From the NCBI RefSeq assembly GCF_013359935.1, contig NZ_JABMCB010000202.1:186001-250000 (forward strand): 64,000 nt of DNA, given 5' to 3'. Below are positions 41,582-50,047 of the stretch, piece after piece. A model generated the notes under the pieces. The model ran no database searches. It saw only the letters and a program-made list of their open reading frames with translations, and had not been told where the DNA came from. This stretch comes from Paenibacillus xylanilyticus (GTDB taxonomy: Bacteria; Bacillota; Bacilli; Paenibacillales; Paenibacillaceae). How positions within the stretch are numbered: the first letter of the stretch is position 1; each line of letters begins with the position of its first letter. The position numbers and the translations under genes were made by a program.

Positions 41582-42769
41582 TTATCCTTTTACTGCTGAA
41601 TTTACTGCTGAAAAAAAGGATGTGGCCCATTCCAGCAGACGTTGATCCTGTCCCGGGCCAGCGATAAGGGAAATACCGACCGGGCAGCCCAGTACCTCGG
41701 CAGCGGGGATCGTAAGCTGTGGCAGACCCGACAAACCGGCAATGCAGGTTAATCGCATCGTTTTCACTCTTCGTTCTTCAATTAAATGCCCGCCCAATCC
41801 CAGCTTCGGGGCCGCTCCAGTCGTCGTCGGAATCACAAGCACCGTATCTGTTCTGAGCAGGTCAGCCATGTGCTTGCATACCTCAATTCGGCGTTTGGCT
41901 GCCTTCTCCTGATCGGCACGTTCAACGGTGCTTGCCCAGGAGAATCGCCCGGCTGTATCTGGTCCGAAGGTCGGCTGCTCACGTTCAATCCACGCCCTGT
42001 GCTCCTGCCATATTTCATAGCCCTGGATCGTCCTGAACATGGTCATCCATTCAGGCAGACCCTGCGGGGCGATGCGAACAGTTTCATGGCTCGCTGCCAG
42101 GCCGCTCAGCATCTTCAGGTAAGGGGTAAGCGCCTCTTTGCTCTCCGTGTCAGCAAGCTCCCACGCATCCTCACCGATGAGCACCCGGCTAAATCCGATA
42201 CCAGAGTCTGTCTGCGGCAGAAGCACTCCACCTACCTGGCACAGTGTCTCGAGATCGCGTGCCATCCAGCCAACGGTGTCGAAGCTGGGAGCGAGTGGGA
42301 TAACGCCTTTCTCGGAGACAATGCCATGCGATGGACGCATTCCATAAATTCCACAGTACGAAGATGGCACACGTACCGATCCTCCCGTATCCGTTCCAAG
42401 GGAGAAGTCAGCAAGCCCAGCGGCGACAGCAACCGCCGATCCGCTAGATGAACCGCCAGGGATACGATCGGGTGCCCTTGGATTCACTGGTGTTCCATAA
42501 TGAACATTTTCACCATTCAAGCTGAACATCAGCTCATCCGTATGCGTCATGCCCGTTAGTCGAGCTCCTTGCTGCAATAGCAGGTTGAGCGTTTCCGCGT
42601 GTTCCTTCGCCGGCTCATGCGTCTGGAGCCAACAAGGATTACCCGCGCCATTAGTAATGTCACGTACGGCAAACACATCCTTGACCATAAAGCTGAGTCC
42701 GTTCAACCTACCCTGTCCTGTCGGTTCAACGATCACCTGGTTGACAATGGCGTTCCATTGGTCCTTCAT
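41582..42769 (-). CDS. Amidase signature-family enzyme
   Basis: This 395-residue amidase has the Ser-cisSer-Lys triad: Lys30 ('FMVKDVFAV'), the cis-Ser in 'GGSSSGSAV' (residues 105-113), and nucleophile Ser131 ('GTDTGGSVRVPSS'). It is shorter than typical 450-500-residue amidases, like the compact malonamidase/AtzE-like group. It follows the cysteine hydrolase gene with a 21-base gap in the operon. It probably hydrolyses a linear amide produced by an earlier step. Confidence 0.88.
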   Translation of the reverse strand: MKDQWNAIVNQVIVEPTGQGRLNGLSFMVKDVFAVRDITNGAGNPCWLQTHEPAKEHAETLNLLLQQGARLTGMTHTDELMFSLNGENVHYGTPVNPRAPDRIPGGSSSGSAVAVAAGLADFSLGTDTGGSVRVPSSYCGIYGMRPSHGIVSEKGVIPLAPSFDTVGWMARDLETLCQVGGVLLPQTDSGIGFSRVLIGEDAWELADTESKEALTPYLKMLSGLAASHETVRIAPQGLPEWMTMFRTIQGYEIWQEHRAWIEREQPTFGPDTAGRFSWASTVERADQEKAAKRRIEVCKHMADLLRTDTVLVIPTTTGAAPKLGLGGHLIEERRVKTMRLTCIAGLSGLPQLTIPAAEVLGCPVGISLIAGPGQDQRLLEWATSFFSAVNSAVKG

Positions 42770-42790
42770 TGCTTCATCCCATCCTTCTGT

Positions 42791-43603
42791 TCAGCCTTCT
42801 AACGATGCCAGCTCTTCCGAGGTGTTTCTCTCTATAGGAGTCGCTGCCCCGCTCAGCTCTTGTACCAACCAGGTGGAATCCGTAACGAAGCCATAACATT
42901 GCTTGATATTGTACAATGTCGCTTCTATGCAGAAATCCGGGGAGCTTGTTGCCGAGCAATCCTCCAGAAGTATGCCGTCATATCCGAGACAAGCCGCGTC
43001 CTGCAGTGTATGCATGACACACTGATCGAGATTTACCCCGGCAAACAACACCGTTTGAATATTGAGATTGCGTAGAATACTGTCCAGTGGTGTATCCCAA
43101 AACCCACTCATGCGGTATTTATCCACATAGATATCATCGGGGGATGAATCCAGGCCATCGACAATTGCCGTTCCCCAACTGCCTTTCTCCAGCACCTTGG
43201 AGCCGTTCCCCGGCAGCGGGTCCCCGATGCCGTTGCCCCGCCCATCCGAATTGTACACATGGAGCACGGATGGTGGCACGTTCATTCGGTCTTCCCGGTT
43301 GCCCCAGTTCACCCAAATAACAGGCACTCCCGCTTGACGTAACTCTGGCATGAGTCGGTTCAGCCGACTGACCGGGTTTAGAAGCGGCGAGGTATCGACC
43401 CCAATGGAATCCAGCCATCCACCCGGCGTACAGAAATCATTCTGCATATCGATGACAATAACCGCCGTATGCTCCAGATCAAATATGACTTCCTGCGGCT
43501 GTGCAGGGAGGGTTACTGACTTGCCGTACTTTTGCGTTCGCCTTAGATCCACCAACGTTTCGGACACTTGCCAATAGCTTTTTCGATTTCCAAGTTTGAA
43601 CAT
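42791..43603 (-). CDS. Cysteine hydrolase, isochorismatase-like family
   Basis: This 270-residue protein has the full D-K-C triad of amidases such as N-carbamoylsarcosine amidase, biuret hydrolase and RutB. The Asp is in 'VIVIDMQNDFCTPGG', the Lys in 'YVDKYRMSGFWDT', and the Cys in 'AGVNLDQCVMHT'. ATG 43603 follows GAGGGGAC by 6 bases. Along with the creatininase and amidase genes it gives three adjacent C-N hydrolases, typical for stepwise degradation of ureido or amide intermediates. Confidence 0.88.
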   Translation of the reverse strand: MFKLGNRKSYWQVSETLVDLRRTQKYGKSVTLPAQPQEVIFDLEHTAVIVIDMQNDFCTPGGWLDSIGVDTSPLLNPVSRLNRLMPELRQAGVPVIWVNWGNREDRMNVPPSVLHVYNSDGRGNGIGDPLPGNGSKVLEKGSWGTAIVDGLDSSPDDIYVDKYRMSGFWDTPLDSILRNLNIQTVLFAGVNLDQCVMHTLQDAACLGYDGILLEDCSATSSPDFCIEATLYNIKQCYGFVTDSTWLVQELSGAATPIERNTSEELASLEG

Positions 43604-43665
43604 ATAAAGTCCCCTCATTTTTCTGAAATTTCTGATTTGAGGCATCAAATACTTCTGGTCCAGGT

Positions 43666-44694
43666 TTATGGCTTCATCAGATACTCGGTTGTAAACGCCT
43701 GGGTAACATCTAGTGCCTTCGTTAATCCTCCGCCCTTGATCATCTGATCCTGCAGGGTGCTCCAGCGTTCCTTTGTCATGTAACCAATACCATTTGCCTC
43801 GGAATCCTTGTTAAGAATAAAGGGTTTTTCCTGCACTGCCTCGTAATTCATTGCTTCTACCGTCATATCGGGATTGTAGGTCTGAATAAACGGGTTTACC
43901 TTTTCATAGTTGTCTAGATAATAGCTCCAACCTTTCTGACTTGCCTGCACCACAGCTTCGACGACATCAGGGTGCTCTTTGAGGTAATCTTCAGTCGTAA
44001 AAAGAACGTCTGCATAGTTCGCATAACCGGAATCGGCGATTTTCAGATAGTCCACCTCAACCCCCTGCTGAGAAAGTGCGTAAGGCTCATTCGTGATGTA
44101 ACCCTGATTGAGCGAACTGGGATCATTGATAAAATTGACAAGCTGCCCGTTATACTTCATTTCTTTTACATCTGTCAGATTGTACTGGCTCTTGATATAT
44201 TCCCAGTAAGGCACCGCTGTACCGATGTATACGGTTTTGCCGTTCAGGTCTGTGAAATCCTGAATGTTCTCCCCCTTGTGGTACATCAGAACCTGCGGTG
44301 TGCTTTGAAAACCGGCAAGGATACCGACAACAGGGATTCCCTGTTCCCGCGCCTTCAAAATTTCATCCGCATAAGAGATACCGAATTCAGCTTTGCCTGC
44401 AGCGACAAGCTGCATGGTTGACACCTCGGGGCCTCCAGGCTGAATCGTCATGTCGATTCCCTTGTCCTTATAATAATTCTGCTGCAATGCCGCAAAATAG
44501 CCTCCATCTTCCCCTTTGGCGTACCAGCCTTCGATCAGTTTCACCTGCTTCAAATCTGTTCCGGCTTCTCCTCCCGCCGGGGCGGCGGATTCTAGAGCGG
44601 AGGAATTGGAGCATGCGCTCAGAAGCAGTATGATCAAAGAAGCAGCCGACAGCAGCCATTTCTTGTAACGAAAGTTCATATGATGTTTGGACAT
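43666..44694 (-). CDS. NMT1/THI5-like substrate-binding lipoprotein (first copy)
   Basis: This 342-residue lipoprotein has a signal peptide ending in LLLSAC, followed by a Ser/Ala/Gly linker. The mature part 'VKLIEGWYAKGEDGGYFAALQQNYYKDKGIDM' and 'PGGPEVSTMQLVAAGKAEFG' are typical of THI5-like/SsuA proteins that bind small organic molecules such as pyrimidines. It is encoded directly after the permease, so it is the canonical partner. ATG 44694 follows GGGGGAGAG. A paralog lies 3.9 kb downstream in the same operon. Confidence 0.88.
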   Translation of the reverse strand: MSKHHMNFRYKKWLLSAASLIILLLSACSNSSALESAAPAGGEAGTDLKQVKLIEGWYAKGEDGGYFAALQQNYYKDKGIDMTIQPGGPEVSTMQLVAAGKAEFGISYADEILKAREQGIPVVGILAGFQSTPQVLMYHKGENIQDFTDLNGKTVYIGTAVPYWEYIKSQYNLTDVKEMKYNGQLVNFINDPSSLNQGYITNEPYALSQQGVEVDYLKIADSGYANYADVLFTTEDYLKEHPDVVEAVVQASQKGWSYYLDNYEKVNPFIQTYNPDMTVEAMNYEAVQEKPFILNKDSEANGIGYMTKERWSTLQDQMIKGGGLTKALDVTQAFTTEYLMKP

Positions 44695-44720
44695 GTTGGT
44701 TCTCTCCCCCGGTTCTGGTA

Positions 44721-45599
44721 TCATTTCATTGCTGATTCATGCCAGGACTTCAAAAGTTTGTTCGACACCATGTTGATGATCAGGAAAAATGCGATTCCTA
44801 GGGCGGATGCAGCTAAACCGCAGGCGAACAGGTAAGGAGTTTGCAGGCGTGTAGCCGCAACGGTAATCCCGTAACCGAGTCCGCCTTGTCCGCCACCAAT
44901 GCCTGCAATGTATTCACCCACGATCGCTCCGACAACCGAACTGGAGCATGAAATTTTCAGCCCTGCCATAATGTACGGGAGTGCCGCCGGAAATCTAAGC
45001 CTCCAAATGGTTTGCAGCTTGCTTGCATTATACAAATAGAATAAATTCTTCATGTTCTGATCCGTTGAGTTCAATCCGATCAGCGTATTCGATAAAATCG
45101 GGAAAAAGCTAATTAAGAATGAAATGATCACAATGGCATTTATTCCCGCTCCGAACCAGATTACAATGATTGGCGCTACCGCAACGACCGGAATAGTCTG
45201 TAGGATAATAGCGTAAGGATATACGCTTTTTTCCACTGTTTTGGACAGAGCTAGCAGAATGGCCAATGAAATCCCAAGCACTACACTGATTGTAAAACCG
45301 ATCAACGCCTCAACAATGGTTGTGCTTACCGACGTAATCAGATTCGCGCTGTTCTCAGCAGCCGCTGCGGCAATATCGGATGGCTTGGGCAAGATATATG
45401 GGGGCATCCCCAGTAGCCGCACGATTAATTCCCATCCGCCGATAAACAGGACGAACACGACTATTGGCGGCAGAATTTTTTTCAGCAGTCCAATAACTGG
45501 GCTCTCTTCTGCCGGATGATGGCTGCGGGCATTGTCCTTCCCAGAAGTTCGGATACCTGCTGTCGTTTCAACGGCTGGATTAGCTACCATCTCTTCCAT
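44721..45599 (-). CDS. ABC transporter permease, SsuC/TauC/ThiX type
   Basis: This 292-residue permease has a charged N-terminal extension and six helices. The BPD_transp_1 domain is visible as 'ISVVLGISLAILLALSKTVEK' and 'QTIPVVAVAPIIVIWFGAG', with the EAA-like loop 'LYNASKLQTIWRLRFPAALPYIMAGLKIS'. This pattern is typical of nitrate/sulfonate/pyrimidine importers. ATG 45599 follows AGGAGAGGG. It forms one importer with the ATPase upstream and the two lipoproteins downstream. Confidence 0.9.
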   Translation of the reverse strand: MEEMVANPAVETTAGIRTSGKDNARSHHPAEESPVIGLLKKILPPIVVFVLFIGGWELIVRLLGMPPYILPKPSDIAAAAAENSANLITSVSTTIVEALIGFTISVVLGISLAILLALSKTVEKSVYPYAIILQTIPVVAVAPIIVIWFGAGINAIVIISFLISFFPILSNTLIGLNSTDQNMKNLFYLYNASKLQTIWRLRFPAALPYIMAGLKISCSSSVVGAIVGEYIAGIGGGQGGLGYGITVAATRLQTPYLFACGLAASALGIAFFLIINMVSNKLLKSWHESAMK

Positions 45600-45629
45600 G
45601 TTGCTTCCCTCTCCTCTCATTTCTGGCTA

Positions 45630-46427
45630 TTAATGTTTCAGTACATTGGACACGCTGCGTACATATTCACCGAATTCAGGCTGGGTCCGGAATTCATCAT
45701 CCCTCGGATAGGCAAACGGAATATCAATGAAATCCGAAATTTTACCGGGACGAGGCGTCATCACCACGACTTTTGTTGATAGGAACACACTTTCAAACAC
45801 GTTATGCGTAATGAACAGAACCGACATCTTCTTGTCCTGTTCCCAGATATTTAGCAGTTCATTCTGAAGCGTCTGCCTGGTAATTTCATCAAGGGCGCCA
45901 AACGGTTCGTCCATTAACAGCAACTTGGGACGGGATATTAACGCTCGTGCAATAGATACTCTCATCTTCATTCCGCCTGACAACTCACGGGGCAGCACCT
46001 TCATATAATCCTTCAGGCCTACCAGCTCTAGAACCCGTTCTCCTTCGGTAATTCGCTCCTTTTTGGATACGCCACGCAAAGTCAGAGGCATGGTGACATT
46101 ATCAATCAGCTTGGCCCACGGTAGCAGGGTATGCTCCTGAAATACAAAGGCTATTTCATTCTGTTTACGTGCTTCCTTTGGGGAAGTACCCAGCACGGTC
46201 AAGTGACCGGAGGTCGGTTCCGTCAAACCGGCAATCATATTAAAGATGGTAGATTTCCCGCAACCGGAAGGGCCGACAAAACACAGAAATTCCCCTTCCC
46301 CCACATGCAGATTCGCATGCTGCACAGCTACAGTGCCATTGGGGTAAATTTTGCCGACATCATCGATTACAAGCATGGAACGGCTGTCCTTTTGGGCCGC
46401 TGCCTGTTGATTTTGGGTGAGCTGCAT
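45630..46427 (-). CDS. ABC transporter ATPase, SsuB/TauB/ThiZ type
   Basis: This 265-residue ATPase has Walker A 'GPSGCGKST' (residues 52-60), Q-loop 'FVFQEHTLLPW', signature 'LSGGMKMRV', Walker B 'LLLMDEPFGALD' and switch His in 'VLFITHNV'. It is the first gene of the 13-gene minus-strand operon. The 270-base gap to the divergent PucR-family gene must contain its promoter and the activator's binding sites. Confidence 0.92.
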   Translation of the reverse strand: MQLTQNQQAAAQKDSRSMLVIDDVGKIYPNGTVAVQHANLHVGEGEFLCFVGPSGCGKSTIFNMIAGLTEPTSGHLTVLGTSPKEARKQNEIAFVFQEHTLLPWAKLIDNVTMPLTLRGVSKKERITEGERVLELVGLKDYMKVLPRELSGGMKMRVSIARALISRPKLLLMDEPFGALDEITRQTLQNELLNIWEQDKKMSVLFITHNVFESVFLSTKVVVMTPRPGKISDFIDIPFAYPRDDEFRTQPEFGEYVRSVSNVLKH

Positions 46428-46698
46428 CTGAATCCCCTCTTCTCTTTGAAGTTGGTCCTATCATAAAGCCAAAAAATATGTGTGTAAATATTCCTGACAC
46501 AATTTTGGTTTTTTATCTAACGGTATACGCTTTACATTGGTTCAAAAACAGTGAAACTCATATATTGAGTCAACTTATATAACATATACATTACAAAAAT
46601 GATTGCAGGAATTCGACAAGAGCCTATATAATTGCTTAAAAAGTTACGTCGTGTCAGGTACCTGATTCAGATATGTATCATTAGGAGGATGGATTGAC

Positions 46699-48297
46699 AT
46701 GCATTTAACTATAGAAGATGCGTTGGCAGTGTACCCGTTATCGGAAGGGAAATTGGCAGCCGGTAAAAAAGGAATTTCTCGAACGATTAGCTCCATCAAC
46801 TTGATGGATGCCCCGGATGTGATCAACTGGATGAAAGAAGGGGAACTATTGTTGACTACAGCTTATGCGATTAGGGATTCACCTGAGGAATTTGTTAATT
46901 TGCTGCAAAAGCTGAATGAACGTGGGGCCTCCGGGCTGGGCATTAAGCTTGGTCGATACTGGGCGGAAATACCAGAGATAGCCCTGCTGGAAGCCGATCG
47001 GCTGGGCTTGCCCCTAATTGAGCTGCCTTTTCAATTCACCTTCTCCGAGCAGATCACCGCTCTCTACCAATCCGAGTTCCAACGCGATACCCGCCGGCTG
47101 AATGAATTGCTTGAAACGCAGAAGAAGCTGGTTGATTTTGCGATGCAGGCGGATGAGTACACCAATTATTTTCAATGTATCACAAGCATTTTAGGGATTC
47201 CTTTAGCCATCGTTACCTCTGACGGACAGACCTTGTATAACATGACACGCTGTTCCGAAATGGAGCTGTTGAGCGATTGGCCCTGGAATCAGGACAATCG
47301 GTTTTACAAGTCAGCCAATAACCTGCTGTATCGGGTACCCCTGCTGAAAAATGGAAAGTCATACGGTTACTTGCTGATACAAACTGAAAATCTGATGGAA
47401 GCACATGAAATGGAGGGCATTTTTCACCAAGCTGCCGTTATTCTTTCCTATCATCTGGAGGTCATCCAGAATCAGGAGGCTGCTGCGGCAGGCAGTCGTC
47501 TTGGCACGGCTATGGAACGTTACTTAAAGGGGAACGCCTCTCTGAAAACGGTGCTCGAATTTGCCGAAGCATTGGGAAGCACATTTTGGAGTACTCCCTA
47601 TGTATGCATGGTATCTTCCACAAGAGCGGATGCTTGGGACCATGAAAGTCAGAGGCGCAAACTGAGGGAGATTCAGAATAAGCTTCAGGACCATCCCAAA
47701 ACGTCCTCCTTGGAATCCCATCATTTTTATGTGATGAACCGCATATATTCACTCTTCCCCCTTCTAGATGAAGAGGCCAAGGATCGAAGGAAGTATGAGA
47801 ATTCGGTACGTTTGTATGCGGATTTGATGCATTCATGGGACCACGGAACAAGGACATGTTTTATCAGTAAAGTGAGAACGGGCATGGAGGAGTTCATCGA
47901 CGGCTTCCGGGAGTGCGGGGAAGCTGAGCGAATCAGTACAGAGCTTGGTTTAAGCGAACCGATTGTCATGTTTGCTGACCTGGAGTTTATTTATCTCTTC
48001 AAGCATATTCCACAGGAGGTTATGTTCAGGTATTGCTCTTATTTATTCCGTCCACTGCTGGACAAAGAAGAGGAGTACACCAGCGAGATGATGCACACGC
48101 TTGAAGCCTATTTCGCCAACAATGGCCAAGTGAATGAGACCGCACGAGAGCTATTCATCCATCGAAACACGGTGCTGTACAGGCTGGAGAAAATTTCGGG
48201 GCTGCTGAATCTGGATTTGAAGAATACCGATCATCTGCTGCTCTTAAAGATGGGACTTATGTTTAGGCATTTGATGTCACCTGAGAGACCAATTTGA
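46699..48297 (+). CDS. PucR-family transcriptional regulator
   Basis: This 532-residue protein has an N-terminal PucR sensor domain (residues 1-125; 'MHLTIEDALAVYPLSEGKLAAGKKGISRTISSINLMDAPDV', 'GELLLTTAYA') and a central GGDEF-like/CdaR middle region (about 290-420). The C-terminal HTH_30 reads 'YFANNGQVNETARELFIHRNTVLYRLEKI' (about 470-500). The model protein PucR of Bacillus subtilis controls purine catabolism; relatives control allantoin and sugar-acid genes. The ATG follows AGGAGG. It is divergent from the operon and almost certainly its regulator, with the pathway substrate as effector (inferred). Confidence 0.9.
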   Translation: MHLTIEDALAVYPLSEGKLAAGKKGISRTISSINLMDAPDVINWMKEGELLLTTAYAIRDSPEEFVNLLQKLNERGASGLGIKLGRYWAEIPEIALLEADRLGLPLIELPFQFTFSEQITALYQSEFQRDTRRLNELLETQKKLVDFAMQADEYTNYFQCITSILGIPLAIVTSDGQTLYNMTRCSEMELLSDWPWNQDNRFYKSANNLLYRVPLLKNGKSYGYLLIQTENLMEAHEMEGIFHQAAVILSYHLEVIQNQEAAAAGSRLGTAMERYLKGNASLKTVLEFAEALGSTFWSTPYVCMVSSTRADAWDHESQRRKLREIQNKLQDHPKTSSLESHHFYVMNRIYSLFPLLDEEAKDRRKYENSVRLYADLMHSWDHGTRTCFISKVRTGMEEFIDGFRECGEAERISTELGLSEPIVMFADLEFIYLFKHIPQEVMFRYCSYLFRPLLDKEEEYTSEMMHTLEAYFANNGQVNETARELFIHRNTVLYRLEKISGLLNLDLKNTDHLLLLKMGLMFRHLMSPERPI

Positions 48298-48331
48298 GAA
48301 AGGACTAGGGGTCCTAGAAAGCCTCGATTCC

Positions 48332-48425
48332 TAGTTGCCCGTTAGTTTAACAAAAGCAGCTGATCACGTTGGTCAGCTGCTTTGTTGGTTTTGTTGAGCT
48401 ATCGTTTCCCGTTAGCTTGATACTA
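48332..48425. repeat. CCCGTTAG short element, full copy B
   Basis: Left end AGTTGCCCGTTAGTTTAAC, hairpin AAAGCAGCTGATCA-CGTT-GGTCAGCTGCTTT, then TTGTTGAGCTATCG and right end TTTCCCGTTAGCTTGATAC. This is the best conserved copy in the window. It follows the PucR gene by 35 bases and could be its terminator. Confidence 0.75.
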
Positions 48426-48960
48426 TGTATTATTAAAATCAAATGTTATTGTATACTCCTCTTCAATAAAGTCAGTCTCACCGTTTACCAAAAGAGATGA
48501 AAATTTTTCAAACAGTTGTCTGATCTCGGTATTTTCAATTGCATTCAGCGTTTCAGTCACTAAAAAGAGATACAACACTTCTTCTCAGATCTTCATCTAA
48601 TCGAAAAGCGAAAACTGTCCTGCATAATGCTGCTTCTTGAGGTTTTCATTACATCGCTTTTCATTTAGATAGTCAACTAATCGGTAATAGGAACATGTTT
48701 GTGTCCTTACGGTAATCGGTACAAGTTCTTGTCCGTGGCTTGGGACACGAACTTGTACCGATAAAACAAAATAGCCGCTAAGATAGCGACTATAATGGGA
48801 CCATGTTCGTGTCCCTCGACAGGTAGGCAACTTTATGGTGATATTCGCCATTTCTATATAGTTCTGTATCAATTCGTTCTATTTTTTTTAGCTCACTTAT
48901 CCCTTGATCCCATATCCCTATAATATCATCATTTATACTTACTTTAATTTTTCCATTATT
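48424..48960 (-). pseudogene. Unknown gene split by a GTTCTTGTCC element and decayed
   Basis: Three minus-strand pieces read as one protein. Upstream (about 48825-48960) is KIKVSINDDIIGIWDQGISE and LKKIERIDTELYRNGEYHHK, ending KVAY. Next is the repeat (48680-48822). After it come RLVDYLNEKRCNENLKKQHY and AGQFSLFD, then a stop and frame change, and finally VLYLFLVTETLNAIENTEIR and EYTITFDFNNT to TAG at 48424. The stop-and-resume pattern points to an insertion plus frameshift. Family not recognised. Confidence 0.5.
48680..48822. repeat. Palindromic GTTCTTGTCC element, copy 3
   Basis: The edges are AACATGTTTGTGTCC and CCATGTTCGTGTCCCTCGACA. The central dyad GGTACAAGTTCTTGTCC pairs with GGGACACGAACTTGTACC (two mismatches), followed by the AGCCGCTA-AGA-TAGCGACT hairpin. 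Flanking sequence on both sides reads as parts of the same gene, so the element edges can be placed to within a few bases here. Confidence 0.7.
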
Positions 48961-48970
48961 CTACCCAATT

Positions 48971-49153
48971 TTATCAGAAAGCTTAATTGTTGGTACCCGA
49001 AATTCTTTAGTTGTGCTTCCCCTTGCTCTCTACTTACCTAATGAATGGAGTTCAATAGTTGCTACTATTATCTTAACGCGAACTATTGTTGAACTCGTCG
49101 GAGAGCTGGTCTATAGGCAAGCTCCTGGACTCATTTCAAAAGAGATTGTTGTG
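48971..49153 (+). pseudogene. Membrane-protein fragment
   Basis: A plus-strand open frame reads LSESLIVGTRNSLVVLPLAL, then YLPNEWSSIVATIILTRTIV and ELVGELVYRQAPGLISKE. It resembles one or two helices from a polytopic membrane protein. It has no start and is cut by a CCCGTTAG left end at 49154. The family is not identified; it is listed because the residue pattern looks like real coding DNA. Confidence 0.35.
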
Positions 49154-49180
49154 TTAACCTGCCCGTTAGTTCAATAAGAT
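49154..49180. repeat. Left-end fragment of the CCCGTTAG repeat
   Basis: TTAACCTGCCCGTTAGTTCAATAAG matches the left end of intact copies. The stop codon of the lipoprotein gene (TGA at 49171-49173 on the minus strand) lies inside it. Confidence 0.5.
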
Positions 49181-49680
49181 AGATGAACAAATTCCGGTTC
49201 TGAACCAGCAGATCCCCATACGTCTCCATCTACACTATAACCACCACCACTCCATTGGAGTACATAGCCTCCATTAAGCATGCCTTGTTCGAAACCTTCA
49301 TTAAAATTTATCCAATCAAGAGATTCCTCGGCAGCAATTGTTCTAGCGAAATACAGTTTACTAGTATCTAAGTGCGTTAAACTAACATTGACTTCATGGC
49401 TACTATTGTTCTTCATTAGAAGTCTTATATGTACAAATCCAGGATCTACTGAAAAAGGTTGCTGTACAGTTGCGCCTCCAGAAGCAATGTAGTGCGAGGG
49501 TTTATTCTCTTCTTCGCTTAAAGAATTAGCAAGGGTTGTACTTGCCGACTTGCTTAATAGTTCACCAAACTTTGGATTAGACGTATTCTCTTGAGCTGGA
49601 CTTGTTGAATCACAGGCAGTTACGATCGCTATCATTAAAGTTAAAGATAAAACGGCAAAAATAAGACCTTTTTTATTCAC
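49171..49680 (-). CDS. Hypothetical lipoprotein
   Basis: This 169-residue protein has a lipoprotein signal peptide (hydrophobic 'FAVLSLTLMIAIVTAC', Cys23 at the lipobox). The mature part is Ser/Asn/Glu-rich and leads into a beta-rich domain: 'FVHIRLLMKNNSSHEVNVSLTHLDTSKLYF' and 'GYVLQWSGGGYSVDGDVWGSAG'. That pattern suggests a small extracellular beta-sandwich. It starts GTG with GAGGG eight bases upstream. No family is recognised; repeats lie on both sides. Confidence 0.65.
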   Translation of the reverse strand: MNKKGLIFAVLSLTLMIAIVTACDSTSPAQENTSNPKFGELLSKSASTTLANSLSEEENKPSHYIASGGATVQQPFSVDPGFVHIRLLMKNNSSHEVNVSLTHLDTSKLYFARTIAAEESLDWINFNEGFEQGMLNGGYVLQWSGGGYSVDGDVWGSAGSEPEFVHLSY

Positions 49681-49798
49681 AGCTTAATCCCTCGTATCCC
49701 TTAATTAGTTATTGTAAAACCTATAAAATGTTTCTCGTTATTCATAACGCCTAATAATCAATAAAAGTTACATCTTTATTTACAAAATAGCACTCAGT

Positions 49799-49886
49799 TA
49801 ACCTGCCCATTAGTTGAATAAAAGCAACCCATGGATAAGCAGCTTTTTTGGTTTTATTGAGCTATCGTTTCTAGGTTAGTTGAATG
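49799..49886. repeat. CCCGTTAG short element, full copy C
   Basis: Left end AACCTGCCCATTAGTTGAAT, a shortened hairpin region AAAAGCAACCCATGGATAAGCAGCTTTTTT, then TTTTATTGAGCTATCG and right end TTTCTAGGTTAGTTGAATG. The hairpin has lost pairing compared with copies A, B and D. The remaining stretch to 50047 holds no gene I can support. Confidence 0.65.
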
Positions 49887-50047
49887 ACACAAACGCTTTT
49901 TAGATCCAATTGTAATCGATCCATAAATTGATTTTAGCGTTATTTCAACACCAGTAAATGGGATCTAGATCATTAATCGATCAAGCATTTTAACGTTAAT
50001 TACTGTACTAAACTACTCTTGGTAAGATAAACGTCCTCAAACCAAAC

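Noticed and set aside
48597..48872. A 91-codon minus-strand frame spanning the GTTCTTGTCC element
   Set aside because: Its middle third is repeat sequence read as codons. Only its last part coincides with real coding remains, so it is not a gene in its own right.
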